Shown: positions 1 through 6,015, numbered from the stretch's first letter. The stretch is 6,264 bases of DNA from JABFRJ01 sp964389095 (GCA_964389095.1 CAYMEB010000270.1:1-6264), one strand, 5' to 3'. A program made the numbers and translations. The notes: generated by a model not told the origin, from the sequence alone.

Positions 1-237
1 CGAGTTCTGACGGCGGCGCTTCTTGAAGACGATCAGGTGGGGCCCACGGGCCTGCTTGACGATCGAGCCGACAACCTTGGCACCGGCGACCGTCGGCGCG
101 CCGACCTTGTCGCCCACCATCAGCACGTCGGTGAACTCGACCTTGGCGCCAGCTTCGCCTGCGATGCGCTCCACGGTGAGCGTGTCGTCGGCGGCGACCG
201 TATATTGCTTTCCACCCGTGCGGATAACGGCGATCAT
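1..237 (-). CDS. rplU: 50S ribosomal protein L21, 3' end cut off by the window
   Basis: This is a structural protein of the large ribosomal subunit that binds 23S rRNA. The minus-strand frame opens with ATG at 237-235, reads MIAVIRTGGKQYTVAADD, and stays open for 79 residues to the window edge. The family is usually about 100 residues, so roughly the last quarter is missing. The start MxAVIxTGGKQYxV is the L21 hallmark, and the end of the visible part (IVKQARGPHLIVFKKRRRQNS, here split as IVKQARGPHL then IVFKKRRRQNS) matches the conserved K-R-R-basic segment. The start is supported by AGGTGAA (plus-strand 241-247), 3 nt before the ATG. In most bacteria rpmA (L27) follows rplU, so it should lie just outside the left edge. 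The gene is divergent from the tRNA-Ser gene. Confidence 0.97.
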   Translation of the reverse strand, partial: MIAVIRTGGKQYTVAADDTLTVERIAGEAGAKVEFTDVLMVGDKVGAPTVAGAKVVGSIVKQARGPHLIVFKKRRRQNS

Positions 238-282
238 GACTTCACCTGAACTCTGGGCGCCGGTGAGGCGCGAAACGGCGCG

Positions 283-300
283 GCGGGCCGAAAGACCCGC
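283..300 (-). promoter_or_regulatory. Hairpin in the rplU leader
   Basis: Read as RNA on the minus strand, GCGGGUC and GGCCCGC pair over 7 bp (one G-U pair) around a UUUC loop. It lies inside the predicted 5' untranslated region, about 45 nt before the rplU start codon. The wobble pair is favourable only in the rplU sense direction; in the opposite strand it becomes a C-A mismatch. It could be an autoregulatory r-protein leader element or simply a stable 5' hairpin. No known L21 leader consensus could be checked. Confidence 0.4.
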
Positions 301-313
301 CGAAAGAGGGCGG

Positions 314-341
314 AATATACGCACCGCCCGGCCCAAGTCAA
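314..341 (-). promoter_or_regulatory. Probable sigma70-type promoter of rplU
   Basis: On the minus strand, TTGACT (plus-strand 336-341) and TATATT (314-319) are separated by 16 bp, close to the TTGACA/TATAAT consensus. Transcription would begin near 307 and leave a leader of about 70 nt before the rplU start. This is the strongest promoter match in the divergent region and is in the right place for a highly expressed ribosomal operon. No transcript data are available. Confidence 0.7.
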
Positions 342-404
342 CGGGCGAAACGCCCGGATTTTCAACGATTTTGGCGCTTTTTCCAGCCCGGCTACGACCT
401 TTTG

Positions 405-433
405 TTGCTCCCGGAGAAGGGCCCCCCTATAAG
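405..433 (+). promoter_or_regulatory. Probable promoter of tRNA-Ser
   Basis: TTGCTC (405-410) and TATAAG (428-433) are separated by exactly 17 bp, and the -10 box ends 13 bp before the first base of the mature tRNA. The segment after the -10 box is very G+C-rich (GGGCGGCCCC), as is common for stringently controlled stable-RNA promoters. The 5' leader of the tRNA precursor would be only a few nucleotides long. Confidence 0.55.
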
Positions 434-446
434 GGCGGCCCCGATC

Positions 447-536
<90 letters not shown>

Positions 537-622
537 TTCTTGCCCTGTTGGAAGCTCACCGAGCAACCGACTAGGGCTGAATAGGCCAGTTGGCGTGGGA
601 TTTGGGTCTGGGGGCTGTTGAT

Positions 623-702
623 CGGCCCGCCGTCCCCATGGCTCAGAGTTGTCTCAGCAGTGCGCTTTTCTACAAAGCTGATGACTCTTGATCAGCGGGC
701 CG
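623..702. repeat. Nested inverted repeat between tRNA-Ser and the beta-barrel gene
   Basis: The outer arms CGGCCCGC (623-630) and GCGGGCCG (695-702) are perfectly complementary. Inside them, AGAGT (645-649, plus a T-G pair at 650) pairs with GACTCT (683-688), and TCAGC (654-658) pairs with GCTGA (677-681). Together they could form one long interrupted stem of about 80 nt. On the plus strand it is followed by a weak T-rich stretch (ATTTTCC, 711-717). It lies 3' to both the tRNA-Ser gene and the convergent gene at 751-1602, so it could serve as a shared terminator or transcript end structure. A small RNA is an alternative, but I see no promoter for one. Confidence 0.35.
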
Positions 703-750
703 TAGGCTCGATTTTCCTTCAGGCGTACTTGTAGGGGTCCTCGCAAAACC

Positions 751-1602
751 TCACGGACCGCGGTTTGGCGGGAACTGGATATTGAAGCCAGCGAAAACCT
801 GGAAGCTCGGCTGACCGATGCCGCTCTGAACGACCGAGTATTGTGGCTCAAGGTACATGTTGAGCACGTTGCCATTGCCCAGCCGCACGACGCGGCCCAG
901 CCCCAGACCAACCGGCAAGACCGCGGTCTGACGGCTGAGGTCAACCGTCGTAATGTCGCTCGAGCGCACATAGAAGCCCTCTGCGAGGTTATAGAAAATG
1001 AAGGGCTGGACGGTAAGCGAACGCGCGCTGCCATCGAATGCCTGCTGATAGGCAGCGAGTGCCGCCAGCAAGCCCCATTCATAGGGAGCGCTCACGACGC
1101 CTTGGGCGCCGAACTGCCACTTGCGCTCGCCAAGAGCGGGGCTGGTGGCGGTCGGCAGTATGGCGAGCGGTCCGACTCCCATCCGGGCGTTGGCAACATC
1201 GATCAGTGGCACGTCGAATATGGTGAGATCGCCGAGGCCATTCTCGCTGCCGGCCGGCCCCCACGCCGTTGTCCCAGCAGCCATCGACGCGCGCATGAGT
1301 TGGCGCCAGCCGAGGGCATCGTGCGGCAGGATCCCACGCACGAATGGCTGATCGAAGCCGCTGCCAGGTTGGCCGTTTAGAACGGGCTGCAAGTAGTTCT
1401 GGACCTGGATCGCCGGAATGTCGGTCAGCGGGTTGTTGGCTACGTTCTGCTGGGCTGCAGCCGGCGACGAGGCGCATGAGAAAAGTACCAGCAATGCCAG
1501 CCGACCACTCCTGCCGTGCCAAATGCGCGATCTACCTTGGTTGGAACGAGGAGGAGATTCGGTCGTCGGCACTGATGACTTTGTCCGCATCAACTTGAAC
1601 AC
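751..1602 (-). CDS. Exported protein, probable outer-membrane beta-barrel of unknown function
   Basis: A 283-residue frame on the minus strand. An arginine-rich N-terminus (residues about 19-34) precedes a hydrophobic stretch (LALLVLFSCASS, 35-46) and an AAA-Q signal-peptidase-I-like cut near residue 50. LFSC at 40-43 weakly resembles a lipobox. The mature part begins with a conserved-looking block (NNPLTDIPAIQVQNYLQP, 56-73). It then has glycine- and aromatic-rich alternating segments typical of outer-membrane strands: GLGDLTIFDVP (122-132), KWQFGAQGVVSAPYEWG (161-177), FIFYNLAEGFYVRSS (201-215) and a final SFQVFAGFNIQF (266-277). It resembles proteins often annotated as hypothetical or misleadingly as 'neuromedin U', but I recognise it only loosely. 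The start is GTG at 1602 with AAGGA 2 nt before it. That spacing is tight, and the N-region is unusually long for a Sec signal, so a downstream start (ATG at codon 5, or a later GTG) is possible. It stands alone and converges on tRNA-Ser. Confidence 0.75.
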   Translation of the reverse strand: MFKLMRTKSSVPTTESPPRSNQGRSRIWHGRSGRLALLVLFSCASSPAAAQQNVANNPLTDIPAIQVQNYLQPVLNGQPGSGFDQPFVRGILPHDALGWRQLMRASMAAGTTAWGPAGSENGLGDLTIFDVPLIDVANARMGVGPLAILPTATSPALGERKWQFGAQGVVSAPYEWGLLAALAAYQQAFDGSARSLTVQPFIFYNLAEGFYVRSSDITTVDLSRQTAVLPVGLGLGRVVRLGNGNVLNMYLEPQYSVVQSGIGQPSFQVFAGFNIQFPPNRGP

Positions 1603-1622
1603 AATCCTTCAGCGCAGCGTGC

Positions 1623-1637
1623 TTTCGACATTCGAAA
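1623..1637. promoter_or_regulatory. 15-bp perfect palindrome before the beta-barrel gene
   Basis: TTTCGA (1623-1628) and TCGAAA (1632-1637) form a perfect inverted repeat around CAT, 20 bp upstream of the GTG start of the gene at 751-1602. The position and symmetry suit an operator for a dimeric repressor, or a small hairpin in the 5' untranslated region. I could not identify a convincing promoter beside it, so the regulatory role is inference. Confidence 0.3.
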
Positions 1638-1746
1638 TGGGGGCGCCGCACCCGAACTCGATCAGCCGTTTCCCCTAAGTGAGCTCTTGTAAGAAATCTA
1701 CTGTGACGAGAACCCGGTGGAGACATCTGGAAGGGAGGTTCAGTTG

Positions 1747-1764
1747 CTCCGCCATTGCCTGTTG
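1747..1764 (+). repeat. Imperfect copy of the tRNA-Ser 3' end
   Basis: CTCCGCCATT at 1747-1756 is identical to 529-538, which covers the last acceptor-stem bases, the CCA end and 2 bp beyond tRNA-Ser. The match continues as GCC (1757-1759 versus 542-544) and TGTTG (1760-1764 versus 546-550), with 3-nt and 1-nt gaps. A GGTTC at 1737-1741 also echoes the T-arm GGTTC at 512-516, but at shorter spacing. Same-strand partial duplications of a tRNA 3' end are what tRNA-targeting integrases leave. No integrase is visible here, so this may be an old scar or chance. Confidence 0.35.
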
Positions 1765-2427
1765 AGGCAACCGTGTCGGAGGCCGCGCCGACCGCAGGAA
1801 TAGCCCAACATTTGCAAGCATCGGCGGCACGCGCTCCCGCCTTCGTTTATCGGGAGGCCGGGAACCTTCCTCCCTCTTGGGCCCATGGGCCAGTTTCACC
1901 TTCACGACGGCACGCCTTCGATAGCCAGAGCAATCGCAGATCGATGGTTGATCGAGCCTGCCACAGGTCGGCGGGGCTCGTGGCGAGCACGCATTCGCCA
2001 TGCTCCCATTTCAGGGCCGTGAAAACCGAGAGCACGGCAAATGGGGATGTCGGTCGTCGGGCCGCCGCAGGCTCGCCTTCTGCGATCTCCTGAAGCTCCG
2101 CGAAAATCTCCTGACGGCGCGGTGCCAACCACCGCCCTGGTTGCGTTGCCGAGCAGCCTTGTGAGGCCGTTGGAGACCCGACCGGCGGATCCCGTCAGCC
2201 ACAGGCAACTCGAGGTCTCCTGCCTCGGCACCGCTACGCGCTGCTCTGCCGGGCCCTTCCTTCGCTCGATCGCGAATCTCCTGCCGTCGGAGGCTCGCCC
2301 AAGAGCTGACCTCACGTCCGAGCCACTATCTCCGCGTCACCTCAAGCAGCTATGATCATTCGCTATGTCTTTGGGGCGTGATTTGAGAAGGCGGCGAGTA
2401 CACGTCCGTTTGGAGGTTGATAGGTAG

Positions 2428-4122
2428 ATGAGTGACAAGAAGCCGATGCCGGAAGCCACGGAAAACGCAGAGCCCCGGGACTTCATTCGCGACATGGTCC
2501 AGGCCGACCTCGCCAGCGGCCGGGTCCAGGGCGTGGTCACGCGCTTTCCCCCGGAGCCAAACGGCTATCTGCATCTCGGTCACGCAAAGTCGATCTGCCT
2601 GAATTTCGGACTTGCCGTCGAAACTGGCGGCCGCTGCCATCTGCGCTTCGACGACACCAATCCCGTGAAGGAGGAGCAGGAATACATCGACGCCATCAAG
2701 CGGGACGTACGCTGGCTTGGCTTTGACTGGGGTGAGCACCTGCACCATGCGTCGGACTATTTCCAGACGTTGTACGACTGGGCTGAGCACCTCATTCGCG
2801 CCGGCCTTGCCTATGTCGACGACACCCCTCCCGACGAGATGCGGGCGATGCGCGGCACGCTCACCGAGCCGGGGCGTGCGTCGGCCGATCGCGACCGTTC
2901 GGTGGAAACGAATCTCGGCCTGTTTCGCGACATGCGTGCCGGCAAGTTTCCGAACGGTGCCCGCGTGCTGCGGGCGAAGATCGACCTTGCTTCCGGCAAC
3001 ATGAACCTGCGGGACCCGGTCCTGTATCGCATCTTGCACGCAGCTCACCCGCGCACCGGCACTGAGTGGTGCATCTACCCGACCTACGATTTCGCTCATG
3101 GCCAGTCCGACGCCATAGAGCATGTCACGCACTCGCTCTGTACTCTCGAATTCGAGGACCATCGTCCTCTCTACGACTGGTTCCTCGACCACCTGCCGGT
3201 CCCGTCGCGCCCCCGCCAGACCGAGTTCGCCCGCCTCAATCTCGGATACACCGTGCTTTCGAAGCGTTACCTGACGGATCTGGTGCGGCGCGGCATCGTG
3301 AGTGGCTGGGACGATCCGCGCATGCCGACTCTGGCAGGTCTGCGCCGTCGCGGCGTGCCACCGGAAGCGATCCGCGACTTCGTTCGGCGCATCGGCATGT
3401 CCAAAGCCAACAGTGTCGTCGATCTCGCCATGTTCGACCATGCGATCCGCGACCGTCTCAATCAGGTGGCCCAGCGGCGCATGGCGGTGCTGCGGCCGCT
3501 CAAGGTCGTGATCGAGAATTTTCCCGAGAACCATGTTGAAGAGCTGGAAGCCGTCAACCACCCGAGTGACCCGGGCGCCGGCACGCGCATCCTTCGCTTC
3601 AGCCGGGAAATCTTCATCGAGCGCGACGACTTCATGGAGAACCCGCCGAACAAGTTCTTCCGAATGGCGGTGGGGCGAGAGGTCCGGTTGCGCTATGCGT
3701 TTCTCGTCACCTGCCGCGAGGTCGTGAAGGACGCGGACGGCAACGTGGTGGAGCTGCGTTGCACCTATGATCCCGCCAGCCGCGGCGGCAATGCACCGGA
3801 CGGCCGAAAGGTGAAGGCTACGCTGCACTGGGTCGGCCGGGACGCCCGCCCCGCCGAGGTCCGTCTGTACAACACCCTCTTCAATCGCCCCGACCCGGGG
3901 GCGAATGGCGAGCTCGACGCCGATTTGAATCCCGCCTCGCTCGAAATCGTGCCGGGCGCGCTGGCGGAACCCTCGCTGGCGGAGATGCCCGTGGGCGAAG
4001 CCGTGCAATTCGAGCGGCAGGGCTATTTCTGCGCTGACCCGGCGAGCCGCCCGGACGCCCTGGTGTTCAACCTTACGATCGGATTGCGTGACACCTGGGC
4101 AAAGATTCAGATCGTCGGGTGA
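2428..4122 (+). CDS. glnS: Glutaminyl-tRNA synthetase (glutamine--tRNA ligase)
   Basis: This cytoplasmic class I aminoacyl-tRNA synthetase charges tRNA-Gln with glutamine using ATP. The 564-residue product has the usual family length (E. coli enzyme about 554). The HIGH-type motif is in RFPPEPNGYLHLGHAKS (H49-L-G-H52), followed by RFDDTNPVKEE (73-83). The KMSKS-type motif is VLSKR (276-280), with Leu where E. coli has Met. WCIYPTYDFAHG (214-225), THSLCTLEFEDHRPLYDW (234-251) and GWDDPRMPTLAGLRRRG (293-309) are diagnostic for GlnRS against GluRS. The C-terminal beta-barrel anticodon-binding domains are present, including NPASLEIVPG, FERQGYFCAD and the terminal GLRDTWAKI. There is no added YqeY domain. 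The start ATG has GGAGG (2412-2416) 11 nt upstream. The maoC-like gene follows after 35 bp, so the two are probably co-transcribed. Many alphaproteobacteria make Gln-tRNA through GluRS and GatCAB instead, so this copy may have been acquired by transfer; that is inference. Confidence 0.97.
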   Translation: MSDKKPMPEATENAEPRDFIRDMVQADLASGRVQGVVTRFPPEPNGYLHLGHAKSICLNFGLAVETGGRCHLRFDDTNPVKEEQEYIDAIKRDVRWLGFDWGEHLHHASDYFQTLYDWAEHLIRAGLAYVDDTPPDEMRAMRGTLTEPGRASADRDRSVETNLGLFRDMRAGKFPNGARVLRAKIDLASGNMNLRDPVLYRILHAAHPRTGTEWCIYPTYDFAHGQSDAIEHVTHSLCTLEFEDHRPLYDWFLDHLPVPSRPRQTEFARLNLGYTVLSKRYLTDLVRRGIVSGWDDPRMPTLAGLRRRGVPPEAIRDFVRRIGMSKANSVVDLAMFDHAIRDRLNQVAQRRMAVLRPLKVVIENFPENHVEELEAVNHPSDPGAGTRILRFSREIFIERDDFMENPPNKFFRMAVGREVRLRYAFLVTCREVVKDADGNVVELRCTYDPASRGGNAPDGRKVKATLHWVGRDARPAEVRLYNTLFNRPDPGANGELDADLNPASLEIVPGALAEPSLAEMPVGEAVQFERQGYFCADPASRPDALVFNLTIGLRDTWAKIQIVG

Positions 4123-4144
4123 GCGACGCGTGCCCAATTGTTTT

Positions 4145-4153
4145 GAGGGAGGA
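4145..4153 (+). promoter_or_regulatory. Strong ribosome binding site fixing the start of the MaoC-type gene
   Basis: GAGGGAGGA at 4145-4153 is a strong Shine-Dalgarno sequence ending 4 nt before GTG at 4158. The frame is also open back to a GTG at 4119 that overlaps the glnS stop. That GTG has no comparable site, and the extra 13 residues look unrelated to the family. I therefore place the start at 4158. Confidence 0.8.
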
Positions 4154-4157
4154 CATC

Positions 4158-4628
4158 GTGGCAAAACGAATCGTTGAGAGTCCGCAGGCGATGAAGGCGC
4201 TGGTCGGCCAGGAACTGGGCGTCAGCGACTGGCTGGAGATCACACAGGAACGCATCAACACGTTTGCCGAGGCCAGCGGCGACCATCAGTGGATCCATGT
4301 CGATGTCGAGCGCTGCAAGACGGACATGCCGGATGGGAAGACGATCGCGCACGGCAATCTTACCTTCTCCGTGATCTCCACCTTCGGCAAGGATGTGCTC
4401 AGGATCGAGAACGTCCGGAATGGCATCAACTACGGCTCGAACAAGGTGCGCTACACCAGCCCCGTGCAGGTCGGTGCACGGATCCGCGGCCGCCAGAAAC
4501 TGCTCGCCGCCGACGACATGAAGGACGGCGGCATTCGCATGACATACCAATGGACGGTCGAGATCGAGGGCAAGGAGCGTCCGGCCTGTGTTGCCGAAAC
4601 GATGAGCATCGCCTACCCCAAGACCTGA
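4158..4628 (+). CDS. MaoC/NodN-family hot-dog-fold dehydratase (probable (R)-specific enoyl-CoA hydratase type)
   Basis: The 156-residue cytoplasmic protein has a single MaoC-like hot-dog domain. It begins with MAKRIVESPQAMKALVGQEL, a NodN-like N-terminus. The hydratase signature follows: FAEASGDHQWIHVDVERC (36-53) and IAHGNLTFS (63-71), with Asp42 and His47 at the positions of the catalytic Asp and His of (R)-hydratases. The middle GINYGSNKVRYTSPVQVG and the end CVAETMSIAYPKT also fit the NodN/MaoC group. Family members hydrate trans-2-enoyl-CoA (or related thioesters) to 3-hydroxyacyl-CoA; the actual substrate here cannot be told. It starts with GTG, 35 bp after glnS and without its own obvious promoter, so it is likely read through from glnS. 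Its link to tRNA charging is probably only transcriptional. The PhyH-family gene lies 222 bp downstream. Confidence 0.9.
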   Translation: MAKRIVESPQAMKALVGQELGVSDWLEITQERINTFAEASGDHQWIHVDVERCKTDMPDGKTIAHGNLTFSVISTFGKDVLRIENVRNGINYGSNKVRYTSPVQVGARIRGRQKLLAADDMKDGGIRMTYQWTVEIEGKERPACVAETMSIAYPKT

Positions 4629-4730
4629 GTGATCGCGCGAGGTGAACATGCCTCTGCTGTCAATCTTCGATTATTTCGCTCCGATTTGCCGGGAAGCCGT
4701 TTAGATATCCTTCAAGCGACCCGGTTTCCG

Positions 4731-4777
4731 CCAACTCCTGGCCCGCCAGGCGGGCTGCAAGGCGCGTGCAGAGTTGG
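4731..4777. repeat. Multi-arm inverted repeat in the spacer before the PhyH-family gene
   Basis: CCAACTC (4731-4737) and GAGTTGG (4771-4777) are perfectly complementary. They enclose two further hairpins: GCCCGC-CAG-GCGGGC (4741-4755) and TGCA-7 nt-TGCA (4756-4770). As RNA this could fold into a three-way junction. No T tract follows, so it is a poor intrinsic terminator. A weak promoter candidate, TTGGTT (4774-4779) with TATCAT (4798-4803) and 18-bp spacing, overlaps the right arm, so an operator role is possible. Alternatives are an mRNA-end structure for the MaoC gene or a 5' leader of the PhyH gene. Confidence 0.35.
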
Positions 4778-4837
4778 TTGCCGAACGAAGCCTGCGATAT
4801 CATTCGCGACAGCCCGCGCCACAAACGGGCCATCGAT

Positions 4838-4842
4838 GGGAG
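4838..4842 (+). promoter_or_regulatory. Ribosome binding site used to choose the PhyH-family start
   Basis: GGGAG at 4838-4842 lies 8 nt before ATG at 4851. The frame is open upstream to a GTG at 4629 and also has an ATG at 4836, but neither has a good site. The translated upstream part (4629-4835) has no family-like sequence. Confidence 0.6.
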
Positions 4843-4850
4843 CCGAACAA

Positions 4851-6014
4851 ATGTCCGTCGCCACCGCCGACAGACCACTCAGCGCCGCCGACCATGTTCG
4901 CGTCATGAGCGAATACGGCCGTCGCGCCGAGGCTCGCGCCTACGCACTGGGCAATCGCGGCCCGATCCGGGTCGGGGCCGACGGCAAACTCTCGCCGGAA
5001 ATCCTCGATGCCTATTGGGCTAACGGCTTCTATGTCTTCCAGGGCGTGGTCGGGCCGGAGGAGCTGGCAGAGCTGCGCGCCGACATCGACAACGTACTGT
5101 CGCGCGCGCCGGTGGCGCCCGGAGCGAAGGTTGACCGCGAGGGGCGGCCGGCCTCGACCGAAGGAATCATCAAGCCGCCGTATCGCTGGGCCAAGCCGCT
5201 CAGTGACCCCGTGGGCGGCACCGACAAGAACAACGGCCGCCATCCGGCGGCGATGCTGCAGCCCGATGCAGGGGAGGGCGCGCCGGAGTGGACCGTCGAG
5301 CTTCTCGACGGCAACCTTCACCTCAGTGATGCCTGCCTCAGGCTCTACGGTCATCCTGGATTGCTGACGGTCGCGGCGTCCATCCTCGGCGACGACTTCG
5401 TGCCCTACAACGAAGTGGCCTTCGTGAAGGAACCGGGACTCGGACCGTCGGTTGCCTGGCACCAGGACGGCACGACGCACTGGAACGCGCCCGACTGGGA
5501 CGAGGGCGCGCATGGTTTCAACTTCATGACACAGCTCTATCCCAGTACGGCGGCGAACTGCGTCTGGGTGCTGCCGGGCAGTCACAAACGCGGGAAGGCC
5601 GACATCAAGAAGATGGTGGCAGAGGCCGGCTCCGACCGTATCGAAGGGGCGGTGCCGATGCTGTGCGATGCCGGCGACACGATCGTCACCAACCGTCAGC
5701 TGGTGCACGGCTCGTTCGCTAACAGCTCTCCCGACCGGCGCATCACGCTCAACGAGGGGTTCTTCCCGCGCAAGCGCGTGCTCAATGTCACGACGCGCCG
5801 CCTGCAGGGCAATGTCGAAACCTACGACCAGGCGCGCATCGACGCGCGCTGCCGCATTCTCCAGATCGCGATCGATGCGCGCCGCCAGCGTTTCCCCGGC
5901 GAGAAGGCCTATGTCTATCGGCCGCTGGCGGGGCACGAGGACGAGAACCGCTGGAACGAGCAGACGCGTGCGCCGGTGCTGAGAAACTACAACCAGCTCG
6001 ACATGTTCATCTGA
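4851..6014 (+). CDS. Phytanoyl-CoA dioxygenase (PhyH) family Fe(II)/2-oxoglutarate oxygenase
   Basis: The 387-residue protein is predicted to be cytoplasmic, since it has no signal or membrane segment. The family couples oxidative decarboxylation of 2-oxoglutarate to hydroxylation of a substrate. The N-terminal helix-turn region LSPEILDAYWANGFYVFQGVVGPEEL (starting at 47; shown in part here as LDAYWANGFYVFQGVV) is typical of PhyH proteins. The iron triad is visible as H204-Q-D206 in VAWHQDGTTHW and H286 in QLVHGSFANSSPDRRITL, where Arg296 or Arg297 would bind the 2-oxoglutarate carboxylate. CVWVLPGSHKRGK (237-249) is the usual family segment between them. The C-terminal 70 residues form an extension (YDQARIDARCRILQIAIDAR, then YVYRPL) that I cannot assign. 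The substrate is unknown; bacterial members act on very different small molecules. I chose ATG 4851 for its Shine-Dalgarno site. It is probably transcribed separately from the MaoC gene, given the 222-bp structured spacer. Confidence 0.9.
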   Translation: MSVATADRPLSAADHVRVMSEYGRRAEARAYALGNRGPIRVGADGKLSPEILDAYWANGFYVFQGVVGPEELAELRADIDNVLSRAPVAPGAKVDREGRPASTEGIIKPPYRWAKPLSDPVGGTDKNNGRHPAAMLQPDAGEGAPEWTVELLDGNLHLSDACLRLYGHPGLLTVAASILGDDFVPYNEVAFVKEPGLGPSVAWHQDGTTHWNAPDWDEGAHGFNFMTQLYPSTAANCVWVLPGSHKRGKADIKKMVAEAGSDRIEGAVPMLCDAGDTIVTNRQLVHGSFANSSPDRRITLNEGFFPRKRVLNVTTRRLQGNVETYDQARIDARCRILQIAIDARRQRFPGEKAYVYRPLAGHEDENRWNEQTRAPVLRNYNQLDMFI

Positions 6015-6015
6015 C

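Larger units (their letters stand above)
1603..2427. other. Gene-poor spacer of about 825 bp
   Basis: Six-frame reading gives only short open frames with no recognisable family motifs. The least random-looking stretch is on the minus strand at 2194-1847. It is open without an ATG and includes segments such as RRQEIFAELQEIAEGEPAA and SPFAVLSVFTALKWEHGE, but it has no good start or ribosome site. It may be a decayed gene or chance coding in G+C-rich DNA. The region also holds the partial copy of the tRNA-Ser 3' end (1747-1764), a 6-bp hairpin TTGCCT/AGGCAA (1755-1770), and four TCTCCTG copies (2086, 2107, 2216, 2277). The last 90 bp lead into glnS. TATGAT at 2351-2356 is a possible -10 box, but it has no good -35 partner. 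Confidence 0.6.

Noticed and set aside
841..1380. 179-residue plus-strand frame inside the beta-barrel gene region
   Set aside because: The minus-strand frame has a signal peptide and barrel-like strands. The plus-strand frame shows no recognisable features.
1755..1770. TTGCCT-GTTG-AGGCAA hairpin as an intrinsic terminator
   Set aside because: It has no T tract on either side and no gene ending into it. It may just reflect local symmetry at the tRNA-like repeat.
2356..4164. 602-residue open frame on the minus strand opposite glnS
   Set aside because: It is a mirror of the high-GC third-position bias in glnS. It has no family motifs and no ribosome site, whereas glnS on the other strand is unmistakable along its whole length.
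4629..4850. N-terminal extension of the PhyH-family protein (start at GTG 4629)
   Set aside because: The extra 74 residues are unlike the family, have no good ribosome site at 4629, and cover the inverted-repeat spacer. ATG 4851 is better supported.
4800..5936. 378-residue open frame on the minus strand opposite the PhyH-family gene
   Set aside because: It is antisense to a gene with clear HxD...H catalytic motifs, and its composition is typical of a reverse-complement shadow.
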